From: Paludibacteraceae bacterium
GTDB taxonomy: Bacteria > Bacteroidota > Bacteroidia > Bacteroidales > Paludibacteraceae
Assembly: GCA_017649925.1 (NCBI GenBank)
Contig: JAGCFX010000031.1
Span: 1 to 64,000 of the forward strand
DNA: 64,000 bases
Reading direction: 5' to 3'
Part shown: in pieces, positions 16,292-24,532 of the stretch
Layout: every line of letters begins with the position of its first letter
Numbering within the stretch: position 1 is the stretch's first letter
Notes under the pieces: generated by a model
Database searches by the model: none
What the model saw: the letters and a program-made list of their open reading frames with translations, nothing else
Told to the model about the DNA's origin: nothing
Program-made: the position numbers and the translations under genes

Positions 16292-17779
16292 TTAAAGGAT
16301 TGTTTTAACGGTTTCGAGCATACCGATTTTCTCGATGGAATCGAGGAATTTGACCACCATGTCCGTTAAGCCCGGGATCTTATTGAGATCTTGTTTGCTC
16401 TCTTTCCAGATGATATCGGTTGCACCAAGCACGCCCTCCGCCACTTTGCGTTTATCGCCGGTTGCCCAGAGTTGTTTGAGCAAGTCCATAATCTCTTGCG
16501 CATCGTTCGGCTCGATTGGTGCGCCGTCGGTACGTTTGCCACCCTTATAGTAAGTGATGATAGCCGCCAAGCCAAGCACCAGACCTTTCGGCAGTTCTCC
16601 TTTGCGCTCCAAATATACTTTGAGTCCCGGTAGGTCGCGCGTCTCAAATTTCGGGAAAGAGTTCAGCATGATGGACGTAACCGCGTGATCTACATATGGA
16701 TTGTTAAAACGCTCCAAAACGCTCTCGCCGTAAGCCTTTAGTTCGTCTTTCGGCAGGTTGAGGGTCTCAAGGAGTTCTTCAAACATCACTTTGTGAATAT
16801 ACTTACCGAGTATCTCGTGGTTGCAAGCATCGCGTACGATGTTCACCCCGCTTAGATATGTAACTGGGCTGAGAACCGTGTGCGGGCCATTGAGCAAGGT
16901 CACTTTGCGCTCGTGGTATGGTTTCTCACTCTCTGCGATGAGGACATTCAGACCGGCTTTATTAGCAGGGAACTCGGCCTCCAGCTCTGCGATTGACATG
17001 TTCTCCGGCTTCTCAATTACCCAAAGATGGAAAATCTCGGCTTGCACAACAAGGTTGTCGTTATAACCTATTTTCTCCTGAATCTCGGCGATATCTTTGC
17101 GCGGGAAGCCCGGAACAATCCGATCCACGAGTGTGGCGCAGACATAGTTGTACTTCTCAAACCATTCTTTAAATGCCTTATAGTCAGTTCCGAAATCGTC
17201 TTTCCACAACTCAATGTATTTGCGGATGCAGTCTTTGAGATGGTGACCATTGAGGAAAATCAACTCACAAGGCATGAAAATCAATCCTTTTGTCGGGTCG
17301 CCGTTGAAGGTTTTGAAACGACGGAAGAGGAGTTGCACGAGTTTGCCGGGATAGGACGAAGCGGGAGCATCGGTAAACTTACAAGCAGGGTCGAATGTGA
17401 TACCTGCCTCTGTAGTGTTGGAAATGACGAAACGGATCTCCGGTTGCTCGGCCAATGCCATGTATGCCCAATTCTGGGTGTAAGGGTTGAGTGCGCGGGA
17501 TATAACATCGATACGTTCGAGAGAGTTAACAGCTTCTCCTTTGAGGCGTCCTTGCAGGTTAACATGATACAAGCAATCCTGCCCGTTAAGCCACTCTACC
17601 ATACCTTTGTCAATCGGTTGCACGACAGCCACCGAACCATTAAAATTGGTTTTGGCGTTCATGTTCCAAATAATCCAATCCACGAAAGCGCGGAGGAAGT
17701 TACCTTCACCAAATTGGATGATTTTCTCGGGAGCAACACTCTTTGGCGCTGTCCACTTGTTCAAAGCTTTTTTTGCCAT
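16292..17779 (-). CDS. uxaB: Tagaturonate reductase (altronate oxidoreductase)
   Basis: A 495-residue protein of the polyol-specific long-chain dehydrogenase family. IIQFGEGNFLRAFVDWIIW is the N-terminal nucleotide-binding region. LVDRIVPGFPRKD and YLSGVNIVRDACNHEILGKYI follow, with PYVDHAVTSIMLNSFPKFETR near the active site. It reduces D-tagaturonate to D-altronate with NADH, the step before UxaA. It is the promoter-proximal gene of a seven-gene minus-strand run, so hexuronate catabolism is transcriptionally ahead of comF, nadB and ychF. Confidence 0.92.
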   Translation of the reverse strand: MAKKALNKWTAPKSVAPEKIIQFGEGNFLRAFVDWIIWNMNAKTNFNGSVAVVQPIDKGMVEWLNGQDCLYHVNLQGRLKGEAVNSLERIDVISRALNPYTQNWAYMALAEQPEIRFVISNTTEAGITFDPACKFTDAPASSYPGKLVQLLFRRFKTFNGDPTKGLIFMPCELIFLNGHHLKDCIRKYIELWKDDFGTDYKAFKEWFEKYNYVCATLVDRIVPGFPRKDIAEIQEKIGYNDNLVVQAEIFHLWVIEKPENMSIAELEAEFPANKAGLNVLIAESEKPYHERKVTLLNGPHTVLSPVTYLSGVNIVRDACNHEILGKYIHKVMFEELLETLNLPKDELKAYGESVLERFNNPYVDHAVTSIMLNSFPKFETRDLPGLKVYLERKGELPKGLVLGLAAIITYYKGGKRTDGAPIEPNDAQEIMDLLKQLWATGDKRKVAEGVLGATDIIWKESKQDLNKIPGLTDMVVKFLDSIEKIGMLETVKTIL

Positions 17780-17823
17780 AATTATAAATGTATTTAAATT
17801 TTGTTTGCGCGCTTATTGCGGCG

Positions 17824-17854
17824 CAAAGGTAGTAAAAAAAAATGACATACACAA
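17824..17854 (-). promoter_or_regulatory. Promoter of the uxaB operon
   Basis: On the minus strand, TTG (17854-17852) and TACCTTTG (17831-17824) are separated by 20 bp. It is divergent from the helicase promoter starting 37 bases away. Confidence 0.8.
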
Positions 17855-17890
17855 GAGTACGTGTAGTTTTTATACAAAAGTTGTCAAAAA

Positions 17891-17922
17891 TTTGCGTATT
17901 TCAAAAAAAAGCAGTACTTTTG
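17891..17922 (+). promoter_or_regulatory. Promoter of the DEAD-box helicase
   Basis: TTTG 17891-17894 and TACTTTTG 17915-17922, 20-bp spacer, with an A tract and GCAG before the -7 element. A six-codon ORF starting at ATG 17931 overlaps the TTG at 17941 and precedes the likely helicase start. Confidence 0.8.
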
Positions 17923-17955
17923 CACTGAAAATGGATATAATTGGTAAATAAAGAA

Positions 17956-19197
17956 ATGTATTTTGACGAGTTACCATTATCGGACGAAGTATTGGATGCA
18001 TTGTGGGACATGCATTTCGATGAGTGTACCCCGGTGCAGGAGAAGACGATTCCTGTCATTTTGGAAGGTCGCGATGTGATATCGTGCGCGCAGACGGGAA
18101 CCGGCAAGACGGCGGCATATATACTACCGCTGTTGACAAACCTGGCTTACGATGATCATGATCCCGATAAACTGAATGCCATCATCATGGCACCTACACG
18201 CGAGTTGGCACAGCAGATAGACCAGCAGATGGAAGGCTTCGGCTATTATGTGCCATTCTCGTCCGTACCCATCTACGGCGGCAAGGATAACGGTGCATGG
18301 GGTACGCAGGTCACGGGACTGCAGAAAGGAGCGGATATTGTGATTGCTACGCCTGGTCGGTTGCTCAGTCAAATGAATATTTACGATGTAGATTTCTCGG
18401 GTGTCAAGTATTTTATACTTGATGAAGCGGACAGGATGCTAGACATGGGCTTTTATGACGACATTATGACCATCGTCCGCAAGTTACCCAAAGAACGCCA
18501 AACAATCATGTTCTCCGCAACGATGCCGGATCGTATCCGCCGCATGGCGAAAGCCATCATGCGCAATCCCGTAGAAGTGCAGATAGCCGTTTCGCGTCCG
18601 CCGGAGAGCATCAAGCAGATGCATGAGTTCCTTAACGAAACGGAGAAGACTACTCGCGTGCAGCAGTTGTTGGAAGGGCGAAATCTCAAAAAAGTGATTA
18701 TCTTTGCGGGCAAAAAACAACGCGTGAAAGAACTCACGCGTACGCTGTGCTCTTTACATATTGACGCACGCGCAATGCATAGTGACCTTGAGCAGCATGA
18801 GCGTGACCAGGTAATGCTGGATTTCCGTAACGGGAAAGTAGATGTGTTGGTAGCGACAGACGTCGTGGCGCGCGGAATAGACGTGACGGACGTTCCGTTG
18901 GTCATCAACTACGATGTACCGCATGATCCCGAAGACTACGTTCACCGTATCGGTCGTACGGCGCGGGCAGAGAACAGTGGAGAGGCGATGACGTTTGTCT
19001 CACCCGAGGATAAGCATTATTGGAAAAGGATAGAGCGGTTCTTAGATTCCACTATAGATGCCGAATCCGCCACTCGTTCGGGTAGAGGTTATTCAGGCGG
19101 TTCCCGACATTTTTCGCAAAACCGAGCGGGACACCCTCATAGGTCAAAAGGACCAAACCGAGCGGCACATCGGCGAGGGCCAAAGCCTCAGTCCTGA
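17956..19197 (+). CDS. DEAD-box ATP-dependent RNA helicase (RhlE-like)
   Basis: A 413-residue helicase with AQTGTGKTAAYILPLL (motif I), APTRELAQQ (Ia), TPGRLL, DEADRMLDMGF (II), SATMP (III), ATDVVARGIDV (V) and HRIGRTARA (VI). It unwinds RNA duplexes in ribosome assembly or RNA decay. I chose ATG 17956 (MYFDELPLSDEVLDALWD), which fits the Bacteroidota family opening; TTG 17941 would add five residues. The last 48 codons encode a basic Ser/Gly/Arg/His tail and lie antisense to the end of the RsmF-like gene. Confidence 0.92.
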   Translation: MYFDELPLSDEVLDALWDMHFDECTPVQEKTIPVILEGRDVISCAQTGTGKTAAYILPLLTNLAYDDHDPDKLNAIIMAPTRELAQQIDQQMEGFGYYVPFSSVPIYGGKDNGAWGTQVTGLQKGADIVIATPGRLLSQMNIYDVDFSGVKYFILDEADRMLDMGFYDDIMTIVRKLPKERQTIMFSATMPDRIRRMAKAIMRNPVEVQIAVSRPPESIKQMHEFLNETEKTTRVQQLLEGRNLKKVIIFAGKKQRVKELTRTLCSLHIDARAMHSDLEQHERDQVMLDFRNGKVDVLVATDVVARGIDVTDVPLVINYDVPHDPEDYVHRIGRTARAENSGEAMTFVSPEDKHYWKRIERFLDSTIDAESATRSGRGYSGGSRHFSQNRAGHPHRSKGPNRAAHRRGPKPQS

Positions 19198-20395
19198 GAT
19201 AAGAGAGCGCTTGTTCGCGCGTTAATGCAACCATTGGAAAGGCTTCCTTACGGAGGTCTTTCGCCATACTAAGGCTATGTTGCGGCGCGATTCCTCGTCC
19301 GCGTTCTTCGCCCAGACCGAAGCCCGTGGAGATACAAGTTAATTGTGTGGACAGCCAGTCGATGAGTTCTTTGTATTTCATTGGATAGGCCGTAGCAAAA
19401 CGGTCGGAATAACGGATAGCCCAGTCATCCGGATGCTGCAACCAACTGCGCATAACGGGCAGATATTCAGGATGCGGCATAGGGTTCTCTTTCTTCGGCG
19501 CCTTTATCTTCGCGGGATCAAAAGGCTCGTTGTGTTTACGCAGTGCGCATAGATAGAACCCCTCGCCTTTGGTCTTGTGCGGATAGAAATGATAACCCCA
19601 GGTACCTTCTACGATACCCCATTCGGGTTCATAGTCAATCGGCAGCACATCGGCGCCAAGTGTCTCGGTAAACCATTCTACGTTCTTCTCATTCTCCTCT
19701 TCGTTGAAGGTGCAAGTAGAGTATAGCAACAATCCTCCGGGTTTGAGTGCATCCCATACATCCATCAGGATACTGCGTTGCCGTTCGGCACACTGCTTGA
19801 CAGCCCGCAGACTCCATTCGCTGCGAGTCTGCTCGTCTTTTCGGAACATACCTTCACCCGAACAAGGCGCATCTACCAGAATGCAATCAAACAGGTGTTT
19901 ACAACGCTCACCATATTCGGCTGCGGTGTTATGAGTGACGATAGTGTTGCCGTTGCCCCATTTCTGGATGTTCTCGCTGAGGATGAATACGCGTTGACGC
20001 ACCACTTCATTGCTCAGCAACAGACCGTCTGAACCAAGGAACTCACTGATAAGCGTACTTTTGCCTCCGGGCGCAGCACAGAGGTCGAGTACGATAGACG
20101 AAGTCTCCAGATACTGCTCCAATGCCTGTTGAATGAACATCGAACTGGCTTCCTGTACATAATAACAACCGGCATGAAAGAGCGGATCAAGCGTAAACTG
20201 CGGACGCTCGGAAAGATAATACCCGTCGATATGCCAAGGCACCTCATCCGTGTCACAGTCAAACGTCAGCACGTCGAGTTTGGTGTTCAAGCGTATAGAG
20301 GTAACGGGCTCTGTCTCCAGTGCCTTGACCAACAGGTTGGCTTCATTGCCCATCTGCTGATGCATACTCTCTATGAAATCGACTGGTAGCATCAT
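19052..20395 (-). CDS. RsmF/Nop2-type rRNA cytosine-C5 methyltransferase
   Basis: A 447-residue SAM-dependent methyltransferase. VLDLCAAPGGKSTLISEFL binds SAM. DCILVDAPCSGEGMFRKD holds the PCSG motif and LLLYSTCTFNEEENEKNVEW holds the second catalytic Cys. The C-terminal part (VLLTYEGVPLGFAKNVGNR, then NNLYPNEWRI) is the conserved RsmF-type tail. It methylates cytosine in 16S rRNA, or possibly tRNA. Its last 146 bases overlap the convergent helicase gene. GTG/ATG alternatives near the start would change only one or two residues. Confidence 0.9.
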   Translation of the reverse strand: MMLPVDFIESMHQQMGNEANLLVKALETEPVTSIRLNTKLDVLTFDCDTDEVPWHIDGYYLSERPQFTLDPLFHAGCYYVQEASSMFIQQALEQYLETSSIVLDLCAAPGGKSTLISEFLGSDGLLLSNEVVRQRVFILSENIQKWGNGNTIVTHNTAAEYGERCKHLFDCILVDAPCSGEGMFRKDEQTRSEWSLRAVKQCAERQRSILMDVWDALKPGGLLLYSTCTFNEEENEKNVEWFTETLGADVLPIDYEPEWGIVEGTWGYHFYPHKTKGEGFYLCALRKHNEPFDPAKIKAPKKENPMPHPEYLPVMRSWLQHPDDWAIRYSDRFATAYPMKYKELIDWLSTQLTCISTGFGLGEERGRGIAPQHSLSMAKDLRKEAFPMVALTREQALSYLRTEALALADVPLGLVLLTYEGVPLGFAKNVGNRLNNLYPNEWRIRHL

Positions 20396-20411
20396 TTTTT
20401 CAATTCGGCTG

Positions 20412-20443
20412 CAAAATTACTGTTTTTTTTTGATATATGCAAA
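20412..20443 (-). promoter_or_regulatory. Promoter of the RsmF-like gene
   Basis: On the minus strand, TTTG (20443-20440) and TAATTTTG (20419-20412), 20-bp spacer, about 17 bases upstream of the start codon. Confidence 0.75.
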
Positions 20444-20543
20444 TGCATATTCGTTTTTTGCCAAAATTCTCGTTACATGTAGCAATTTATTCCCAGTAAA
20501 ATTAGTAAATTTAGGAGTTTATTGATTTTTTTAGGGTAAAATC

Positions 20544-20574
20544 TTGCGTATATAAAAAAAAAGCAGTACCTTTG
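20544..20574 (+). promoter_or_regulatory. Promoter of rpsO
   Basis: TTG 20544-20546 and TACCTTTG 20567-20574, 20-bp spacer, with A tract and AGCAG before the -7 element. Confidence 0.8.
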
Positions 20575-20580
20575 CACGCT

Positions 20581-20667
20581 TTTTCGATGGAAGAGGCACT
20601 AATGCCACGAAGTTGTGATGCCATATCCGGCTTTAGTGGTGATTGTATAACACTAAAAAATTACAGT
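20581..20667 (+). promoter_or_regulatory. rpsO 5' leader, possible S15 autoregulatory RNA
   Basis: The roughly 85-nt leader holds a small hairpin, GGCA (20595-20598) pairing with TGCC (20603-20606), and further GCC/GGC and CCA/TGG pairing around 20619-20640. S15 controls its own mRNA through unrelated leader structures in several phyla. Whether this leader does so is inference. Confidence 0.3.
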
Positions 20668-20937
20668 ATGTATTTAACATCTGAAAAGAAAGCCGAGTTG
20701 TTCGCAAAATACGGCAACGACGCAAAGAACACGGGTTCCGCGGAGAGCCAGATCGCATTGTTTACCTTCCGTATCAACCACCTGACCGAGCACCTGAAGG
20801 ACAACCGTAAGGACTTTGGTACAGAGCGCGCTTTGACAGCCCTGGTAGGAAAACGCCGCCGCATGTTGGATTACCTGAAGGCTAAGGACATCAATCGCTA
20901 CCGCGCGATTATTAAGGAACTCGGAATTCGTAAGTAA
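20668..20937 (+). CDS. rpsO: 30S ribosomal protein S15
   Basis: An 89-residue protein, the standard S15 length, starting MYLTSEKKAELFAKYG. It contains the family core AESQIALFTFRINHLTEHLK, KDFGTERALTALVGKRRRML and DYLKAKDINRYRAIIKELGI. I rejected an in-frame ATG near 20587 because it would place the leader in the protein and exceed the family length. S15 binds the central domain of 16S rRNA. Its stop codon abuts the stop of convergent murI with no gap. Confidence 0.96.
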   Translation: MYLTSEKKAELFAKYGNDAKNTGSAESQIALFTFRINHLTEHLKDNRKDFGTERALTALVGKRRRMLDYLKAKDINRYRAIIKELGIRK

Positions 20938-21783
20938 TTACGAACCAAGAATTACCTGCTGCGCCTTTACAGGTTCAGAAAGGAATACGGATGCCGATTG
21001 TGAAAAACGATCGGCATTTTCTGTGGTTAGATAGCAGCAACTGCCGCCTTGGCTCAACTGCTCGCAATACTCTATATGACGACTTAGATAGTTTTTTAGA
21101 CTATTTGCCTCCAATTCTCCTTGGGCAATGACGTTGATGGTTTGATGATTTGCAGATTGTTGAAGCCACTGCTCGATTTTTTTTAGGAGCAGCGGGTAAT
21201 GCGTGCAACCCAGCACCAGCGTATCGATCTGCGGGTCTTTCTCCAAGATGGCGCTGAGGTATTCGTCCACAAAATAGTTTGCGCCGTCTTTATCGTGCTC
21301 ACCCGCCTCAATTAATGGCACCCACATAGGGCATGATTGCTGAACAATCGTCAAGCCGGCTGAGATTTTTTGCAACTCCAATACATACGACTCCGATGAG
21401 ACGGTGGCCGGTGTGGCGAGTATGCCCACATGCCCAGTTTTCGTGATAGCTGGCACGGCTTCTACCGTCGGACGGATAACGCCAAGACAATTGACGATTT
21501 GTGATTGCCGATTAATCTCAGGCAAATCTTTCTGCTGAATAGTTCTCAGCGCCTTTGCCGACGCCGTGTTGCAAGCCAAGATTACCAGCGTGCAGTCGTG
21601 TTCAAAGAGATATTTGACCGCCTGCAGCGTATAGCGATAGATCACCTCAAACGAGTGCGTACCGTACGGCGCGCGCGCGTTGTCACCTAAGTACAGGTAA
21701 TCATACTCCGGCAACACCTTGCGGATTTCCCGCAGTATGGTCAGTCCGCCGTAACCGCTGTCAAAAACACCAATCTTTGCCAT
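20938..21783 (-). CDS. murI: Glutamate racemase
   Basis: A 281-residue protein opening MAKIGVFDSGYGGLTILREI, with LVILACNTASAKAL (first catalytic Cys) and LVLGCTHYPLLLKKI (second catalytic Cys and His). It makes D-glutamate for peptidoglycan. I chose ATG 21783; the in-frame ATG at 21804 would cover the promoter. It is a single gene with its own promoter, and its stop touches the rpsO stop. Confidence 0.95.
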   Translation of the reverse strand: MAKIGVFDSGYGGLTILREIRKVLPEYDYLYLGDNARAPYGTHSFEVIYRYTLQAVKYLFEHDCTLVILACNTASAKALRTIQQKDLPEINRQSQIVNCLGVIRPTVEAVPAITKTGHVGILATPATVSSESYVLELQKISAGLTIVQQSCPMWVPLIEAGEHDKDGANYFVDEYLSAILEKDPQIDTLVLGCTHYPLLLKKIEQWLQQSANHQTINVIAQGELEANSLKNYLSRHIEYCEQLSQGGSCCYLTTENADRFSQSASVFLSEPVKAQQVILGS

Positions 21784-21793
21784 AAATCGGTTG

Positions 21794-21824
21794 CAAAGGT
21801 ACAACTTTTTTTTGATATGTGCAA
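21794..21824 (-). promoter_or_regulatory. Promoter of murI
   Basis: On the minus strand, TTG (21824-21822) and TACCTTTG (21801-21794), 20-bp spacer. The start codon is 10 bases downstream of the -7 element, so the leader is only a few bases long. Confidence 0.75.
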
Positions 21825-21831
21825 AAAAAAC

Positions 21832-21862
21832 TTGTGCATATCATTTTTTTTTTGTAATTTTG
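21832..21862 (+). promoter_or_regulatory. Promoter of psuK-psuG
   Basis: TTG 21832-21834 and TAATTTTG 21855-21862, 20-bp spacer. Its -33 element lies only eight bases from the -33 element of the divergent murI promoter. Confidence 0.75.
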
Positions 21863-21888
21863 CGGCCGTAAATATTTCAGATATAGCC

Positions 21889-22785
21889 ATGGAAACACTT
21901 ATTTCTGTTATCGGCGGTGCAAATGTGGACTTATCGGCCACATTATACGATGCATTCATAGCTGCGGACTCTAATCCGGGGCATATTGACATTGGTTACG
22001 GAGGTGTTGCTCGTAATATTGCGCATAACTTAGCGTTATTAGGTGCTCGCACTCAATTGTTAACTATTTTCGGGGGTGACCTTTTCGGTGGTTTGATTCA
22101 TGATTATTGCAAGCAACAAGGCATAGATATTCACCTTTCAGAACGAGAGTCGGAGTTGCGTACTGGTGTATATCTGTGTATCAATAATCATGGCGGAGAA
22201 ATGATTGCAGCAGTGGCGGATACGGAAGCGATACGTGCCATTACTCCTGATTGGCTGGATAAGCGTAGCGGGGAGATTATGGCTTCGGATTTTATTGTTG
22301 CCGATACCAATATCACAGAAGATGCCATCCGTTGGTTAATGGAACATACCACTGTCCCGTTGTTCATTGACGGTGTGAGTTCGACAAAAGCGCACCGCGT
22401 TATCAATGCGTTGCACAAAGCCAAACTACCATACCTGCATACACTTAAACTGAACCTGAAAGAAGCATTGGCTGTGACGGAAGCAACTACATACGCCGAA
22501 GCTGCACAAAAACTTTTAGACTTCGGAGTGGCGCACGTGTATATTACTCTTGGAGGAGAAGGAGTCTATTGTCGTAATGCAGCAGAAGAGTGGCTTTTCC
22601 CATCGCTTCCGGGTGATATCGTTAACACCACTGGGGCTGGCGACGCTTTTCTTGCAGGTGTTGTATATGCGCACGCCAAAGGAATAGAGTTCCCCAAAAC
22701 GGCTCAATATGGTCTAATGGCTGCACGTGCTACTCTCATGAGCCCGAAAGCTGTCAACCCGGATATCGCAAATATCTTATTATAA
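21889..22785 (+). CDS. psuK: PfkB-family kinase, probable pseudouridine kinase
   Basis: A 298-residue sugar kinase starting METLISVIGGANVDLSATLY, with GYGGVARNIAHNLALLG in the substrate lid and the catalytic GAGDAF anion hole (NTTGAGDAFLAGV) near the C-terminus. The neighbouring psuG and the N-terminal GANVD pattern point to pseudouridine, which it would phosphorylate to pseudouridine 5'-phosphate. ATG 21889 is preferred; ATG 21817 would cover the promoter. It lies four bases before psuG. Confidence 0.85.
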   Translation: METLISVIGGANVDLSATLYDAFIAADSNPGHIDIGYGGVARNIAHNLALLGARTQLLTIFGGDLFGGLIHDYCKQQGIDIHLSERESELRTGVYLCINNHGGEMIAAVADTEAIRAITPDWLDKRSGEIMASDFIVADTNITEDAIRWLMEHTTVPLFIDGVSSTKAHRVINALHKAKLPYLHTLKLNLKEALAVTEATTYAEAAQKLLDFGVAHVYITLGGEGVYCRNAAEEWLFPSLPGDIVNTTGAGDAFLAGVVYAHAKGIEFPKTAQYGLMAARATLMSPKAVNPDIANILL

Positions 22786-22789
22786 CCAT

Positions 22790-23710
22790 ATGAATAAATT
22801 CTTGTCTATTTCAGCGGAAGTGCAGGAAGCACTTCGCGAAGGAAAACCGGTAGTGGCTCTTGAATCCACTATCATTAGTCACGGAATGCCGTATCCGCAA
22901 AATGTTGAAACGGCCCTTAAGGTTGAGCAAACAATACGCGATAACGGTGCTGTTCCGGCAACTATCGCTATTATCGGAGGTCAATTAAAAGCAGGTTGTA
23001 CACCTGAGGAAATTGAGTATTTAGGGAAAAAAGGACAAGCAGTCATCAAGGCATCGCGCCGTGACTTACCGGTGCTCTTGGCACGTAAGGAAGATGGTGC
23101 TACTACCGTTACCACTACCATGATAATCGCAGCGATGGCAGGCATCAAAGTTTTTGCTACTGGCGGTATTGGTGGTGTACACCGCGGGGCCCAACAAACA
23201 TTCGATATCTCGGCAGACCTCGAAGAATTGGCTCAAACACCCGTTATGGTCGTTTGTGCCGGCGCCAAGTCGATTCTTGATTTAGGTTTGACGCTTGAAT
23301 ACCTGGAAACGAAAGGGGTGCCTGTTATTGGTTATGGTACAGAAGAACTACCGGCCTTCTATACTCGCCACAGCGGTTTCGGAGTGGATTATCGTATTGA
23401 CACTCCCGAGGAGTTAGCTGCGGTTTTCAAAGCTAAGTTAGATTGTGGCCTAAAGGGAGGAATGTTGGTTACCAATCCCATTCCCGAAGAATACTCGATG
23501 CCGAAAGAGATTATAGATAATGCTATATCACAAGCCTTAAAAGAGATGGATGCTGCCGGTATACATGGTAAAAAATGTACACCTTTCCTATTGGCAAAAG
23601 TGAAAGATTTGACAGGGGGAAACAGCCTTGATGCCAATATTCAGTTAGTGCTGAATAATGCACGATTGGCCGCCAAGACTGCCGCTGCGTATAGTCGTCT
23701 GGCGGTTTAG
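22790..23710 (+). CDS. psuG: Pseudouridine-5'-phosphate glycosidase
   Basis: A 306-residue protein that aligns end to end with PsuG: VVALESTIISHGMPYPQN near the N-terminus, ATIAIIGGQLKAG, then KVFATGGIGGVHRGAQ and FDISADLEELA. It reversibly cleaves the C-C glycosidic bond of pseudouridine 5'-phosphate into uracil and ribose 5-phosphate. With the adjacent kinase it forms the complete two-step pathway. Its last 66 bases overlap the convergent LD-carboxypeptidase gene. Confidence 0.95.
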   Translation: MNKFLSISAEVQEALREGKPVVALESTIISHGMPYPQNVETALKVEQTIRDNGAVPATIAIIGGQLKAGCTPEEIEYLGKKGQAVIKASRRDLPVLLARKEDGATTVTTTMIIAAMAGIKVFATGGIGGVHRGAQQTFDISADLEELAQTPVMVVCAGAKSILDLGLTLEYLETKGVPVIGYGTEELPAFYTRHSGFGVDYRIDTPEELAAVFKAKLDCGLKGGMLVTNPIPEEYSMPKEIIDNAISQALKEMDAAGIHGKKCTPFLLAKVKDLTGGNSLDANIQLVLNNARLAAKTAAAYSRLAV

Positions 23711-24532
23711 CCACAAAGGCAAGTTATGCTCCACATGCCCTATCGGGGCATTGAATAGAATGGGGTAGTCGTAGTCAGCGACTGCCTCTTTTATTGTCTC
23801 GTAAATCGAACTGTTCATTAGTTCATCATCCTCGCAATCAGAGAACTGACCAACAACCAATCCGCTTAAGTTGGCTAGCACACCACTCATGCGCAAATTG
23901 CGCATCATGCGGTCAATGTGATAGTGTTTCTCACAAACATCTTCAATCAACAGAATGGGGTTCTTAAGATTTTTGATGGCTTGTTGAAGCCCCAATGGTG
24001 TACCTTGCAAACCATAAAGAACGCTTAGATTGCCACCAACGAGAATTCCTTCTGCTTTTCCTTGACGATTTAGCGGATGGCTATCCCATGTGTATTTCAG
24101 TGCTTTGCCCGCCAATACTTTGCGTAACGCTATTAATGGTTCGCTTTCCTCCGGTAGTGAAGCAATGTGCTTACACATGATGCTGTGAAGAGTTGCACAG
24201 CCGTCTATAGCCGCTTTTTGATGTAAAGCCGTGATGTCGCTGAAGCCGATGATAGGTTTGGTAATGGTCGGCACACGGTCAATGATACGCTGCAATCCAT
24301 ATCCACCACGGGAACAGAGAATGGCATCTACGGAAAGATCATTCAGTGCATCAACAATATCCGCCAAGCGATCTTCATCCCTGCCGGCAAAGCGTCCCCA
24401 TTCTTCGCGCGCGTGCGCACCCGCGTTCACTATATACCCCCACGCGCGCAAGCGTGTAACGGCTTCGTCTATATAAGCTGAATCAATTACTCCCGAAGGA
24501 GATACAATGCGGATATTAACTATAGACTTCAT
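23645..24532 (-). CDS. LD-carboxypeptidase (peptidase S66)
   Basis: About 295 residues. The nucleophile motif is AILCSRGGYGLQRIIDRV, the catalytic Glu lies in NPILLIEDVCEKHYHIDRM and the catalytic His in NAPIGHVEHNLPLWL, the S66 triad in the right order. There is no signal peptide, so it is likely cytoplasmic and trims the terminal D-Ala of recycled muropeptides (LdcA). ATG 24538 or 24532 are both possible starts; both overlap the SDR gene. Confidence 0.9.
   Translation of the reverse strand: MKSIVNIRIVSPSGVIDSAYIDEAVTRLRAWGYIVNAGAHAREEWGRFAGRDEDRLADIVDALNDLSVDAILCSRGGYGLQRIIDRVPTITKPIIGFSDITALHQKAAIDGCATLHSIMCKHIASLPEESEPLIALRKVLAGKALKYTWDSHPLNRQGKAEGILVGGNLSVLYGLQGTPLGLQQAIKNLKNPILLIEDVCEKHYHIDRMMRNLRMSGVLANLSGLVVGQFSDCEDDELMNSSIYETIKEAVADYDYPILFNAPIGHVEHNLPLWLNRQTTIRSGSLGGQSCIIQH

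Noticed and set aside
17931..17949. Six-codon upstream ORF as a regulatory leader peptide of the helicase
   Set aside because: It is too short, with no codon bias or attenuator hairpin to support a function.
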